A DNA stretch of 64,000 nucleotides from Pseudonocardia hierapolitana. Its GTDB lineage: Bacteria > Actinomycetota > Actinomycetes > Mycobacteriales > Pseudonocardiaceae. The notes under the pieces were generated by a model that was not told the DNA's origin, did no database searches, and saw only the letters and a program-made list of their open reading frames with translations. Numbering within the stretch: position 1 is the stretch's first letter; every line of letters begins with the position of its first letter. The stretch spans positions 3,224,001 through 3,288,000 of the forward strand of contig NZ_VIWU01000001.1 in the NCBI RefSeq assembly GCF_007994075.1. Reading direction: 5' to 3'. The position numbers were made by a program, and so were the translations under genes. This document shows positions 51,493 through 60,778 of this stretch, piece by piece.

Positions 51493-51696
51493 ATGGCAGC
51501 GGCGCACGGGATGGTGAGCCCCGGGCCGGACGCCGACCGTCCGGTCCCGGTGCCCCCGCTCTCGCCGGGGCCGGGGCATCGACGCAGGCGCCTGATCCCC
51601 TTCCAGCGCCTGTGGTGGTCGGCGAGGAAGAAGGCAGGGCGCGCTCGGGGGGCGAGGCGGCGCTGGGTGCCCCCAGCACGGGCGCCGAATCCGTGA
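51493..51696 (+). CDS. possible small cationic Pro/Arg-rich protein
   Basis: A 67-codon frame in the otherwise empty 51445-51997 interval. About 85 percent of its third positions are G or C, far better than the other frames here, and it encodes a Pro-rich half followed by a basic half (PFQRLWWSARKKAGRARGAR). There is no strong ribosome site and no recognisable family. The rest of the interval shows nothing I can assign beyond the promoter region of the DUF4328 gene. Confidence 0.25.
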   Translation: MAAAHGMVSPGPDADRPVPVPPLSPGPGHRRRRLIPFQRLWWSARKKAGRARGARRRWVPPARAPNP

Positions 51697-51997
51697 GCGC
51701 GTCCTGCCTTCCACCGACCCCGCATCGCACGTGCGCGACGGCGCTCTTATCGCTCGTCGAAACCGGGTGCGGCCGCATCCGGCCACAGGTCGGGCGCATC
51801 ATCGGTGTCCGTCATGGCCGGAAAGCCGTTCCGGCGCACGGTAGGCGGTCTACGACCACGACTTCGCGGATCACGACCTTCTCCTCGTCTGCCGATCCCA
51901 CTCGGCACCCGATGTGAGCTCGATCACATCTGACCAACGATTCGGCCCGCTCACCGGCTCACCAGTATGGACGAAGCCGACGGGAAGGATCACCGCG

Positions 51998-52657
51998 ATG
52001 CACCCCGGAACGACCAGCCCCTCTCCGCCGATCGCCGTCCGACCGCTCGGCGGGCTCGCCACCGCCGCGTCGATCCTGATCGGCATCAGCGCGGTGGCGT
52101 GGGCGACAACGACGCACATCGCGGGCTGGACCGCGTACGCCACGCTCGCGCGGCTACGGGGCGAGCCGGTCGACGCGATCGGCGTGCAGGCGACGGGGAT
52201 CGGGCCGATCAAGGCCAGCGTGATCAATCAGGGCATCGCCGTCCTGGTCGCGCTGGCGGCGGCCATCGTGTTCATCGTGTGGCTCAGCAGGGCGCGGGAC
52301 AACGCCGAGCGGTTGTCGGACCGCCCCATGAGGCTGGCGAAGGGCTGGGCGGCGGGTGCGTGGTTCGTGCCGGTGGCCAACCTGGTGCTGCCCGTGATCG
52401 TCGCGGTGGACGTCTGGCTCGCCAGCGCACCGCAGGGGCGGCCGAGCGGGGCCGGGCTGGTCGGGCTCTGGTGGACCGTCGCGGTCGGGACGTGGTTGCT
52501 GTGGCCGGTGTCCGCGCTCGCACGGACTCTCGTGCAGGACGACGGCTACTACGTCTCGGCCGTGCTGGGCACCATCCAGGGCCTGCTGACGGTCGTGGCC
52601 GCGGCGCTCGCCGTCGCCGTCATCCAGCGGATCACCCGCTGGCAGACCGCCCGCTGA
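51998..52657 (+). CDS. DUF4328 family membrane protein
   Basis: A 219-residue protein with six hydrophobic segments and the family hallmarks FIVWLSRARDNAERLS, LAKGWAAGAWFVPVANLVLP and LWWTVAVGTWLLWPVS. The N-terminus is Pro/Ser-rich and cytoplasmic. Function of DUF4328 is unknown. ATG 51998 has AAGGA upstream. It ends about 60 bp before the ArsR-like regulator on the same strand. Confidence 0.8.
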   Translation: MHPGTTSPSPPIAVRPLGGLATAASILIGISAVAWATTTHIAGWTAYATLARLRGEPVDAIGVQATGIGPIKASVINQGIAVLVALAAAIVFIVWLSRARDNAERLSDRPMRLAKGWAAGAWFVPVANLVLPVIVAVDVWLASAPQGRPSGAGLVGLWWTVAVGTWLLWPVSALARTLVQDDGYYVSAVLGTIQGLLTVVAAALAVAVIQRITRWQTAR

Positions 52658-52721
52658 CGAGATCGCGAGAAGAGGCGGACCGAATCCGTCCGCCGTAGCT
52701 GCAGGTTCCAGGGGAACTCAC

Positions 52722-53738
52722 GTGCTCCGCATCCATCTGACACCGCACGACATCGCCACACTCCGGCTGCTCCCCTCGCTCGGTCCGCTGGGGGAGACGC
52801 TCCACAGCATGACGGCCCTGCGCCGCCAGCCCGACGGCGTTGCGTTGTCCACATGGCGACGGCAGGTGCACCGCACCCTCGACACCGGACTCCGTCGCCT
52901 CCCCGCTGCGATCACGAGCGCGCACTCCCACCTCGCGCTCGCCGGCATTGCGGACGCGCGGGCCGAACCGGTGCGTCGCGAGTTCGCGACCGCGGCCAAC
53001 GCGGTCCTCGCCGCGGACCGGGACCGAACCCGGGCCCGGGCGGACGCCGACCTCCACGTCAAGCCGGCGGAGTGTCTCCGGAACGAGCTTCGTGAACTGG
53101 GCGACGAGTGCGGCATCCCGTTGCGGTTCCTGCACCAGATCTGCGCCTACCACCGATCAGCCATCGCTCCCGTCTGGGGCATCGTCCGAGCGCAGCATGC
53201 GAACGACCGGACGAGCCGGGCCCGCACCATGATGGAGCAGGGCGTCGAGGGTCTGCTGAACACATTGCACCCTCGGGTGCGCTGGAGCTCGCCGACCCTG
53301 TCCCTGCTCGACGGCACCGACGGCGAGATACACCTCGACGGCCGCGGCCTGGCGCTGGTGCCCTCGTTCTTCTTGCGGAAGCCCGTTCTGTTGCTCGATC
53401 CGGCCGCATCCGGCGCCACGGCCGTCCTGATCTACCCGATACGTCTGGACACGACACGGCTCGTGGACATCTGGACCACGACCGACGCCGAATGGGCGAT
53501 CGGGAAACTGCTCGGCCGGACCCGTGCCCAGACCCTGGCGGCGATCGCATCCGGCACCAGCACCACCGGCGACATCGCGCGACGGATCGGCGTCAGCGCG
53601 GCCGCCGTGAGCCAGCACCTCAACGTGCTCCGCGACGCCCGTCTGATCGTCACCCACCGCCACGGTGCCGACTCAGCCCATTCGATCACGGCGCGCGGTC
53701 TCGACCTGCTCGAGCGATGGGACAGCGGCTCCTCATGA
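52722..53738 (+). CDS. ArsR-like winged-helix regulator with long N-terminal domain
   Basis: A 338-residue protein. The C-terminal about 85 residues form an ArsR-type wHTH (AIASGTSTTGDIARRIGVSA, then AAVSQHLNVLRDARLIVTHR). The N-terminal about 245 residues include a DUF5937-like region (LVPSFFLRKPVLLLDP, then AVLIYPIRLD). This layout is the common actinobacterial ArsR-with-sensor form. The GTG start at 52722 has GGGGA upstream. Its target and ligand are unknown. It overlaps the convergent DJ-1 gene by six bases. Confidence 0.8.
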   Translation: MLRIHLTPHDIATLRLLPSLGPLGETLHSMTALRRQPDGVALSTWRRQVHRTLDTGLRRLPAAITSAHSHLALAGIADARAEPVRREFATAANAVLAADRDRTRARADADLHVKPAECLRNELRELGDECGIPLRFLHQICAYHRSAIAPVWGIVRAQHANDRTSRARTMMEQGVEGLLNTLHPRVRWSSPTLSLLDGTDGEIHLDGRGLALVPSFFLRKPVLLLDPAASGATAVLIYPIRLDTTRLVDIWTTTDAEWAIGKLLGRTRAQTLAAIASGTSTTGDIARRIGVSAAAVSQHLNVLRDARLIVTHRHGADSAHSITARGLDLLERWDSGSS

Positions 53739-54437
53739 GTTGCCGAGCGCGACGAGCACCTGGCGGGCGGTGTCGACGCTCGACTGCGGGTTCTGACCGG
53801 TGACGAGATTGCGGTCGACGACCACCCTGCTCCCCCACGCGGGGCCGGGCTCGACGACGGCGCCGAGCTCACGGAGCCGGGCCTCGACGAAGTACGGGAC
53901 GGCCTCACCCAGCCCGCCCTGGTGCTCCTCCTCGTCGCTGAAGACCGTCAACGTGCGACCGGCGAACGCGAAACGGCCGTCCGGGCGGAGCGCGCTGAGC
54001 AGCCCGGCGGGGCCGTGGCAGAGCGCCGCGATCACCTGTCCGCGCCCGTCCGCATCGACGAGCAGCCGCCCCAGATCGGCGTCGACGGCCAGGTCGGCCA
54101 TCGGGCCGTGCCCGCCGGGGATGTACACCGCGTCGTAGTCGGCCACCTCGACGTCGGCGAGCGACCGCGGCTCGGCCAGCTCGTCCGCGATCGTGTCGAG
54201 GTAGGCGCGGAACCGGGCCGCGTCCGCCTCCGAGACGCCACCGCGCCCGTCCAGACTGATCGGGTCGACGGTGGCCGAGGCGCCACCGGGCGTCGCGATA
54301 TCCACCTCGACGCCCGCCGCGCGCAGCACCTCGTGCGATGCGGCCACCTCCTCGGCCCAGAACCCGGTGGCGTGCGACGTGCCGTCGGCCAGGGTCAGCG
54401 TGTCGGCTCCCGTCACGACCATCAGTACTCGCGCCAT
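53733..54437 (-). CDS. DJ-1/PfpI family protein (HSP31-like)
   Basis: A 234-residue class-I glutamine-amidotransferase-fold protein. It has the nucleophile elbow ALCHGPAGL with Cys followed by His, GGHGPMADL, and the HSP31-type WAEEVAASHEVLRAAG and TGQNPQSS motifs. Relatives are glyoxalases, chaperones or isonitrile-type hydrolases. It faces the LysR gene head to head, with palindromes between the starts, and is the likely LysR target. Confidence 0.88.
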   Translation of the reverse strand: MARVLMVVTGADTLTLADGTSHATGFWAEEVAASHEVLRAAGVEVDIATPGGASATVDPISLDGRGGVSEADAARFRAYLDTIADELAEPRSLADVEVADYDAVYIPGGHGPMADLAVDADLGRLLVDADGRGQVIAALCHGPAGLLSALRPDGRFAFAGRTLTVFSDEEEHQGGLGEAVPYFVEARLRELGAVVEPGPAWGSRVVVDRNLVTGQNPQSSVDTARQVLVALGNS

Positions 54438-54504
54438 CTCTCACTCCTCGTCGTCGGTGCCTGTCGCACGCAACAACGGGACAACCCCGGCCCGGCATCC
54501 CCTA

Positions 54505-54533
54505 CGATGCGGAGCATCGATAGATCCTTCTAT
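54505..54533. promoter_or_regulatory. LysR-type operator palindromes upstream of the LysR gene
   Basis: CGATGC-GGA-GCATCG (54505-54519) followed at once by ATAGA-TCCT-TCTAT (54520-54533), the latter an ATAG-N6-CTAT LysR-like box. They lie between the DJ-1 and LysR starts. Confidence 0.5.
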
Positions 54534-54547
54534 GAATGGCGAGTTGC

Positions 54548-55453
54548 ATGATCGAGCTTCATCTGCTCGAGACGTTCCTGGAGATCTATCGCAGCGGCTC
54601 GGTGACCACCGCGAGCGCGCGTCTCGGACTCAGCCAGCCCGCCGCCAGCGCCCGGCTGGCCCGGTTGGAGGAGCAGCTCGGCGAGCCGCTGTTCGTACGG
54701 GCGGGCCGCGGCCTCTCCCCGAACGCGCGCGCCGACGAGCTCGCCGGCCGTGCCGGCCCCCACCTCGACCAGCTGCGTCACGCCCTCGATCAGGCCGGCC
54801 GGCTCGACGGCCACCGCGGCACCGTGCACATCGGCGGCGCGGGCGAGATCATGGCGGCGCGCATCCTCCCCGCGCTGGCACCGCTCGCCGCCGGTGGGAT
54901 GCGGCTGCGCGTGACGATCGGCCTGGCCGACGACCTGCTGACAGCGTTGGGGAACGCCCGCCTCGACCTCGTCGTCTCCGCCGTCCGTCCCACCCGGTCG
55001 GGCCTCGTCGCCACCCCGCTCATCGACGAGGAGTTCCTGCTCGTCGGTGCGCCCACACTCGCCCGCACGATCGACGCCGCGGCGCTGGTAACCGACCCGG
55101 TTGCCGCGCTGTCCCACCTGCCTCTCGTCGGCTACGCCGACGACCTCCCCATCGTGCGCAGGTACTGGCGCAGCGAGTTCGGCAGGCGCCCGCCCAACCC
55201 GGTCGCCGTCGTGGTCCCCGACCTGCGCGCTGTGCTCGCGGCAGTCATCGCGGGCGCGGGAGTATCGGTGCTGCCCCGGTACCTCACCGAAGCGGCGCTC
55301 GCCGCCGGCTCGGTCGAGCAGCTGCACCAGCCGCAGGTCAGCCCGCTCAACACGCTGTACCTGGCCACTCAGCGGGCAGCTCTGGAAGACCCCGCCCTCG
55401 CGCTCGTCCACCGCCATCTCCTCGAGCGCGCCCGCGGCTGGGGAACGCTCTGA
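54548..55453 (+). CDS. LysR family transcriptional regulator
   Basis: A 301-residue LTTR. The N-terminal HTH is MIELHLLETFLEIYRSGSVTTASARLGLSQPAASARLARLEEQL, and the C-terminal periplasmic-binding-like sensor runs from about residue 90 (HRGTVHIGGAGEIMAAR) to LPRYLTEAALAAG. ATG 54548 is taken because the conserved N-terminus begins there; a start 12 bases upstream is possible. It is divergent from the DJ-1 gene, which it probably regulates. Confidence 0.9.
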   Translation: MIELHLLETFLEIYRSGSVTTASARLGLSQPAASARLARLEEQLGEPLFVRAGRGLSPNARADELAGRAGPHLDQLRHALDQAGRLDGHRGTVHIGGAGEIMAARILPALAPLAAGGMRLRVTIGLADDLLTALGNARLDLVVSAVRPTRSGLVATPLIDEEFLLVGAPTLARTIDAAALVTDPVAALSHLPLVGYADDLPIVRRYWRSEFGRRPPNPVAVVVPDLRAVLAAVIAGAGVSVLPRYLTEAALAAGSVEQLHQPQVSPLNTLYLATQRAALEDPALALVHRHLLERARGWGTL

Positions 55454-55760
55454 GAGCAGTGGGCAGCGCCGCGCAGGACAGCGAGCTCGCAAGGGAACGC
55501 AGTAGGGCGCCAACACCCGCTGCATCCGCCTCCACCGCCAGCGCGATCGACACGAACGCTGCGGAGTCCACTGCGTGAACCTGGTCCAGCAGCCGGCTGA
55601 TCGGGGCAGACGGCACAGCACGTACTCGGCCGGGAGCCTCCCGGTCCGGCATCAGGGGACGGTCGCGGGCGTGCGCGTCCGCCCAGGCCCGCACCAGATC
55701 GCGGGTCTCACGGCCGAGTCGTGGTCTACGACCAACGTGGTCATGCCGCCGGCCGTCGCG
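55454..55760 (+). other. 307-bp intergenic region between convergent LysR genes
   Basis: No supported gene, repeat or clear terminator hairpin was recognised. Both flanking genes end into this stretch. Confidence 0.5.
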
Positions 55761-56786
55761 CTACGACTCGCTGGGCCGGATCGCCGCGCCGGAGCGATCC
55801 ACCGATCCACCGTCGGGTGTGCTCGCCGACCGGACCCGGAGTTCGGCGAACTCGCCGAGTCGTACCCGGACCATCTCGACGACGGCACGCACAGCCGGCG
55901 AGGGCTGACGTCCGGCGCGGGTCACCGCCACGAGCTGCCGCTCCAGTACGGGCGCGAACGGCACCGCCCTGAGGATGCCCGCGTCCAGGTCGTCCCGAAC
56001 GAACGCGTACGGGAGGATCGAGCAGTACTCTCCCCGCACCACGAGATCCCTCACCATGTGGATGGAGTCCGTGCGAGAACCGATGTCCTCCGAGACGTGC
56101 CCCAGCTCCACGCTCGAGCGCAGGAGATCGTGGAAGCCCGGGGTCAGGACCAGCCGGAGGGACTGGAGAACGCTCGGAGTGGCGTGGTCGCCGATGTCGG
56201 AGAGCATGCCCTGACTCCCGACGAGCAGCATCTCGTCCGAACCGACCGCGGTGACCGACAGGTGCGGGTTCGCGTGACCGGGCTGGTGGGTGAAGATGCC
56301 GAGGTCCAATCGCCCCTCCTCGACCCATTCCCCGAGGAACATCGGCAAAGCCTCGACGATCTCGATGCGGGCCTGCTGGTGCTCCTTGGCGAATCTCTCC
56401 TCCAGGTAACCGGCCAGCCCGGAGACGAGCGACGGCGACAGACCGAGTCGCACGGTTCCCACCAGCGATGCAGCTGCCTCCCGAACCGCCGACTTGATGT
56501 CGTCCACGTAGCCGAGAAGGGTCTGGGCCATCCCGTCCAGGCGGGCGCCGGCCAACGTCGGACGGACACCATCGGGAAGTCGCACGAGTAGCTCGACGCC
56601 CAGCTCACGCTCGAGCGCCTGGACCTGCTTGCTGAGAGCAGGCTGGCCGACGTACAGCTTGCGGGCGGCGCGGCTGAAGCTCCCCTCGCGGACGATCGTC
56701 GTGAAGTACTGGATCTGCCGGATATCCACCAGATCACCCCGTCCCGGGCGGTCGGCCGCGCCGGCGATCCGGGTGGGCGCTGTCAC
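55761..56786 (-). CDS. LysR family regulator of the catabolic operon
   Basis: A 341-residue LTTR. HTH VDIRQIQYFTTIVREGSFSR, then AARKLYVGQPALSKQVQALERELG, followed by a sensor domain (GTVRLGLSPSLVSGLAGYLEERF...YCSILPYAFVRDD) like the CysB/CbbR type. The GTG at 56786 is chosen because GGAGGT lies exactly 6 bp upstream; the minimal LTTR start would be GTG 56729. It follows the acyl-CoA ligase by 50 bp on the same strand, the last gene of the operon, and probably controls it. Confidence 0.85.
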   Translation of the reverse strand: MTAPTRIAGAADRPGRGDLVDIRQIQYFTTIVREGSFSRAARKLYVGQPALSKQVQALERELGVELLVRLPDGVRPTLAGARLDGMAQTLLGYVDDIKSAVREAAASLVGTVRLGLSPSLVSGLAGYLEERFAKEHQQARIEIVEALPMFLGEWVEEGRLDLGIFTHQPGHANPHLSVTAVGSDEMLLVGSQGMLSDIGDHATPSVLQSLRLVLTPGFHDLLRSSVELGHVSEDIGSRTDSIHMVRDLVVRGEYCSILPYAFVRDDLDAGILRAVPFAPVLERQLVAVTRAGRQPSPAVRAVVEMVRVRLGEFAELRVRSASTPDGGSVDRSGAAIRPSES

Positions 56787-56836
56787 GGCTGTACCTCCGC
56801 CACCGTAACAGATGTATTCCCATGAGGAATACGTGC

Positions 56837-58372
56837 TCAGCCTCGCCGCAACAGGAATCGCTGGATCTTGCCGCTCGGCGTCTTCGGCAGCGCCTCGACG
56901 AAGTGGACGGCGCGGGGGTAGGCGTGGCGCGAATACGTGTCCCGGACGAGGAGCTGCAGCTCGCGGGCCAGCGCGTCGTGCGCTTCCGATGGGGTGCTCG
57001 TGACGACGAACGCCTCGACGATCTCCCCGCGGACGCCCTCGGGGTCCGGCCTGCCGACCACGGCAACGTCGATGACAGCAGGGTGCGTGATCAGCACGCT
57101 CTCGACATCGAACGGACCGATGCGATACCCCGAAGCCAGGATGACATCGTCGTCGCGGGCGGTGAAGAAGAAGTACCCGTCCTCGTCCGTGCGGCCGGCA
57201 TCTCCGGTCAGGTACCACCTCCCGGCGTCGGTGAAGCGCTCGGCCGTCTTCTCCGGCGCGTCCTGGTAACCGCCGAACCAGAACAGCGGGCTCGCGGGCG
57301 CGTCCACGGCGATCTGGCCGTCCACCACCGCGGCGACGAAGCCGGGCAGCGGGTGCCCCATCGAGCCCGCCCGGATCGGCCGCACGACGTCGTCGTGCCA
57401 GTGGTTGCCGATGACCATGCCCAGCTCGGTCTGGCCGTAGTGGTCCCCGATCGGGACCCCGAACGTCGTCTCCCCCCACCCCACCACGTCCGGGGTGAGC
57501 GGCTCACCGGCGGACGAGGCGCGGCGCAGCGGGACCGGCCCGGTCGCCGCCTTGCTCATCGCCCGGTACATGGTGGGGGCACCGGCGAAGTTGGTGACGC
57601 CGAACCGCTGCATCACGGCGGTCGTCGACGCCGGGGTGAACGCCCCGCGGAACAGCAGGTTGGCCCGCCCGCCCACCATCGGCGCGACGATGCCGTAGTA
57701 GAGCCCATAGGCCCAGCCCGGGTCCGCCGCGTTCCAGTAGACGTCCTCGGCTCGCACGTCGAGCCCGTAGTGCAGGTAGCTGTGGAAGGCGGCGAGCGCC
57801 CGCACGGGGACGACGACGCCCTTCGGCTTCCCGGTCGTGCCGCTGGTGTAGAGCTGCAGGAAGGCGCCATCGCCGCCGACGGTCTCGGACGTGGTCCACG
57901 GCGCGCTGTCGCTGACGAGCCGGTCGAAGTCCGCGCCGGTCTCGAGCACGTCGACATCCTCGAGGGCGTCGAGCTTCGCCCGCTGCTCCGGCTCGGTCAG
58001 GACCAGCCGGGCCCGCGCGCTCTCGACCCGCAGCCGGATCGCGCCCTCGGCGAAGGCCGTGAACAGCGGCACGTGCACCGCACCCAGCCGCCACAGCGCC
58101 AGCAGCGTGACGACGAGTTCGGGGCGCTTGGACATCAGGACCGCCACCCGCTCCTCACGCTTCACCCCCCGGTCGGCGAGGGCGGTCGCGAGGCGGCGGG
58201 ACCGGTCGGCGAGCTCGCGGTAGGTCATCGTCGACCCGGCCAGGTCCTCGTCCACGAACCGGAAGGCGACGGTGTCCGGGTCGTGGCGGTCGCACAGCAG
58301 GGTGGCGACGTTCGCGTCGGGCGCGCCGTACTCGCTCAGCCAGCGCTCGACGGTGTCATCGACGTCCGGCAC
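56837..58372 (-). CDS. acyl-CoA synthetase (AMP-binding family)
   Basis: A 511-residue ANL enzyme. P-loop LYTSGTTGKPKG (near residue 175), A5 GDHYGQTE, A7 YLTGDAGRTDEDG, A8 GYRIGPFDVES and the catalytic lysine tail LPKTPSGKIQRFLLR are all present. It resembles medium-chain or acetyl-type synthetases (ACSM-like WNAADPGWAYGLYYG). The GTG start at 58372 has GGAGGAG 5 bp before it and overlaps the FAH-like gene by 17 bp. It presumably converts the carboxylic product of the pathway to its CoA thioester. Confidence 0.9.
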   Translation of the reverse strand: MPDVDDTVERWLSEYGAPDANVATLLCDRHDPDTVAFRFVDEDLAGSTMTYRELADRSRRLATALADRGVKREERVAVLMSKRPELVVTLLALWRLGAVHVPLFTAFAEGAIRLRVESARARLVLTEPEQRAKLDALEDVDVLETGADFDRLVSDSAPWTTSETVGGDGAFLQLYTSGTTGKPKGVVVPVRALAAFHSYLHYGLDVRAEDVYWNAADPGWAYGLYYGIVAPMVGGRANLLFRGAFTPASTTAVMQRFGVTNFAGAPTMYRAMSKAATGPVPLRRASSAGEPLTPDVVGWGETTFGVPIGDHYGQTELGMVIGNHWHDDVVRPIRAGSMGHPLPGFVAAVVDGQIAVDAPASPLFWFGGYQDAPEKTAERFTDAGRWYLTGDAGRTDEDGYFFFTARDDDVILASGYRIGPFDVESVLITHPAVIDVAVVGRPDPEGVRGEIVEAFVVTSTPSEAHDALARELQLLVRDTYSRHAYPRAVHFVEALPKTPSGKIQRFLLRRG

Positions 58373-59315
58373 GGGACTCCTCCTCGAGTCGCAGCGGGAT
58401 GACGCCGATCCCCTGCGTCACGGTCTGCCGGGTCTCCCCCAGCCCCACCCCGCTGAGGCTAACCACGTCCCCCGGCTGCAGCCAGCGCGTGAAATCCCCC
58501 AGCTCGGGGGTGTCGACGTGCTCGAGCAGGCAGCCACCGGGAACCGTGCCGGACCCGATCAGCGCCCCGGGCGGGAGATCCGTCCCCCGCGAGATGTAGG
58601 CGAGGAGCTCACCGAAGGTCCAGTCCATCTGGGCGAGCGTTCCCCTGGTCAGCTCCTCACCGTTGACCGTCGCGGACAGCTCGAGCACCAGACGCCCGTC
58701 CCGGCGGTACGGTTCGAGCTCGTCGACGGTGACCAGCGCAGGCCCCAGCGTGATGGCGCTGTCCTTGCTCTTGGCCATCCCGATGCCCTGGGCCATGTCC
58801 ATGAGCTGGTGGTCGCGCGCGGTCCAGTCGTTGTAGAGCGTGAAGCCGGCGATGTGCCCCTCGGCCCGGTGCGGGTGCAGGTCGCGGCCACCCCGCCCGA
58901 TCACGGCGCCGAGCTCGAGTTCGAAGTCGAACATCGTGGAACCCGGCGAGATCGGGACATCGTCGTACGGCCCGACGATCGCGTCCGCGTTGGCGAAGTA
59001 GAAGGCGGGGCTGTGCGACCACACCTCGGCCAACTGGTCGTCCCGGCCGAGCGCCCGGTAGCACCCGCGGAGGTGGTCGAGGAAGCACAGCCCGTCCCGC
59101 ACCGACGGCGGACGACGCAGCGGGGCGAGCAGCCGGACATCGGCCAGCCCGCGGACCTCCGCGGGCGCGCGCAGTGCGTCCTCTCCCGCCTCGGTGAGAC
59201 TGCCACTCGCCAGCAGCCCCTCCAGGGTCGTGCCCGCGGCGAGCCCTCGGACGGAATCGCCGTCGAGCACGCCGGTGCGGACGCCGTCTCCCGCCTCGTA
59301 GGTGACCCACTTCAT
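58356..59315 (-). CDS. fumarylacetoacetate hydrolase family protein
   Basis: A 319-residue FAH-fold enzyme. Metal and substrate motifs: FDFELELGAVIGRGG, GFTLYNDWTARD, DSAITLGPALVT, WTFGELLAYISRGT and IGSGTVPGGCLLE. The family cleaves C-C bonds or hydrates/decarboxylates 2-oxo acids in aromatic catabolism. ATG 59315 overlaps the MFS stop (ATGA) and has GGAG upstream, so it is translationally coupled to the transporter. Confidence 0.9.
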   Translation of the reverse strand: MKWVTYEAGDGVRTGVLDGDSVRGLAAGTTLEGLLASGSLTEAGEDALRAPAEVRGLADVRLLAPLRRPPSVRDGLCFLDHLRGCYRALGRDDQLAEVWSHSPAFYFANADAIVGPYDDVPISPGSTMFDFELELGAVIGRGGRDLHPHRAEGHIAGFTLYNDWTARDHQLMDMAQGIGMAKSKDSAITLGPALVTVDELEPYRRDGRLVLELSATVNGEELTRGTLAQMDWTFGELLAYISRGTDLPPGALIGSGTVPGGCLLEHVDTPELGDFTRWLQPGDVVSLSGVGLGETRQTVTQGIGVIPLRLEEESRAGRR

Positions 59316-60697
59316 GGCATCGCTCCTTCGAGTCCGGGCCGGCCGGCTGCTGCGGGGTCGCCGGCCTTCGAGAACCCGTGGGTCGGGCGGGCTCCTCGGC
59401 CGAGGTGGATGGGGACCCGCAGAACGACGAAAGCGGCGACGATCGTCAGGCCGCACGCGACCAGCACGACGTACATCGGCGCCCCGAGACCGACGCTCGC
59501 GACCAGCCACACCAGGATCAGGTTGAGGAAGCCGCCGAGCACCGCGACGACCAGGTTGTAGGGCAGCGAGAAGCCGGTCTGTCGCACCTCGGTCGGGAAG
59601 ATGGCAGAGACCAAGCCAGAGGCTGAGGCCGCGATCCCGCCGGCCGACAGCGCCGCGGGCAGTTGGATCCACACGGCGAGCCCGGAACCCGGTGGCAGGG
59701 TGGGGAGGACCACCAGCAGCAACACCGTGGTCACCGCGGTCGACAGACCGGCCCAGAGCAGCATCCGGCTCCAACCGAACCAATCGGCGACGTAGCCCCA
59801 TGCCGGCATGCCCAGCATGGCACCCGCGATCGAGATCAGGCTGGCGACCAGGGCCGTCGTCGAGGAGTAGCCGAGGACGGTCTGCAGGTAGGTCGGCCAG
59901 AAGTTGAAGTAGGTGACGTTCACGAGCGTCAGGGCGACGACGAGGAGGACTGCGTACCCGACCGAACGGCGATGCGTGCTGAGCACCTCACGGACAGGAG
60001 CGGCCCGACGCTTGCCCTCCTCGACGGTCTCGCGGACGAATGCGGGCGTCTCGTCGATCCTGCGGCGCAGGTAGATCGCCACGACCCCGAGCAACCCACC
60101 GACGATGAACGGAAGTCGCCACGCGAGCGAGGGCAGCTCCGGTGTCAGGTGCGTCGCCACGAGGCCGGCCACGAACGCGGCCGCCGCGCCGAGCAGGAAC
60201 CCGCTGTACGCCGTCATCTGCTGGAAGGCGCCCGCCCGCGCGACGCTGTTCGGCCGGGCGTGCTCGGTGACGAAGACCGCGGCCGCGGGGATCTCCCCAC
60301 CCACCGCACAGCCCTGGGCGACCCGCAGCAGCAACAGGAGCACCGGCGCGAGCACGCCGATCTGGTCGTGGGTCGGCAGCAGCCCGATGAGCAGCGTGGC
60401 CACCGACATGACGACCACCGTCAGGATGAACAGCCGCTTCCGCCCGACCCGGTCGGCCACCCGGGCGATGAGGATCCCGGCGACCGGCCTGATCAGGAGA
60501 CCGGTCGAGTAGATGGCGAAGGTCTGGACCAGCCTCATCGTCGGCGACATGTCCGCCGGGAAGAATGCCTGGCCGATCAAGGTCGCCACATAGAGGTAGA
60601 CGACGAAGTCGTAGTATTCGAGTGCGGCGCCCAACGAGCCCAGGCGGATGTTCCGCCTGGCCCTCCGTTCGGCCTCGACCGACGATGATTGCGTCAT
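59312..60697 (-). CDS. MFS transporter, metabolite:H+ symporter (MHS) type
   Basis: A 461-residue transporter with 12 predicted helices. The MHS-family signature ALEYYDFVVYLYVA, the loop RPVAGILIARVADRVGRKRL, and RVAQGCAVGGEIPAAAVFV are clear. Such symporters import aromatic acids, dicarboxylates or betaines. AAAGGA precedes ATG 60697, and the gene lies about 80 bp after the amidohydrolase, the largest gap in the operon, where a secondary promoter could lie. It likely imports the operon substrate. Confidence 0.9.
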   Translation of the reverse strand: MTQSSSVEAERRARRNIRLGSLGAALEYYDFVVYLYVATLIGQAFFPADMSPTMRLVQTFAIYSTGLLIRPVAGILIARVADRVGRKRLFILTVVVMSVATLLIGLLPTHDQIGVLAPVLLLLLRVAQGCAVGGEIPAAAVFVTEHARPNSVARAGAFQQMTAYSGFLLGAAAAFVAGLVATHLTPELPSLAWRLPFIVGGLLGVVAIYLRRRIDETPAFVRETVEEGKRRAAPVREVLSTHRRSVGYAVLLVVALTLVNVTYFNFWPTYLQTVLGYSSTTALVASLISIAGAMLGMPAWGYVADWFGWSRMLLWAGLSTAVTTVLLLVVLPTLPPGSGLAVWIQLPAALSAGGIAASASGLVSAIFPTEVRQTGFSLPYNLVVAVLGGFLNLILVWLVASVGLGAPMYVVLVACGLTIVAAFVVLRVPIHLGRGARPTHGFSKAGDPAAAGRPGLEGAMP

Positions 60698-60778
60698 TGC
60701 AAGGCATCCTTTGTGAGGCGCGTGGCCATCGGACAGGCCGAGGCACACGAGGCGGTGGAACCGATTCAGCCTTCTTCA

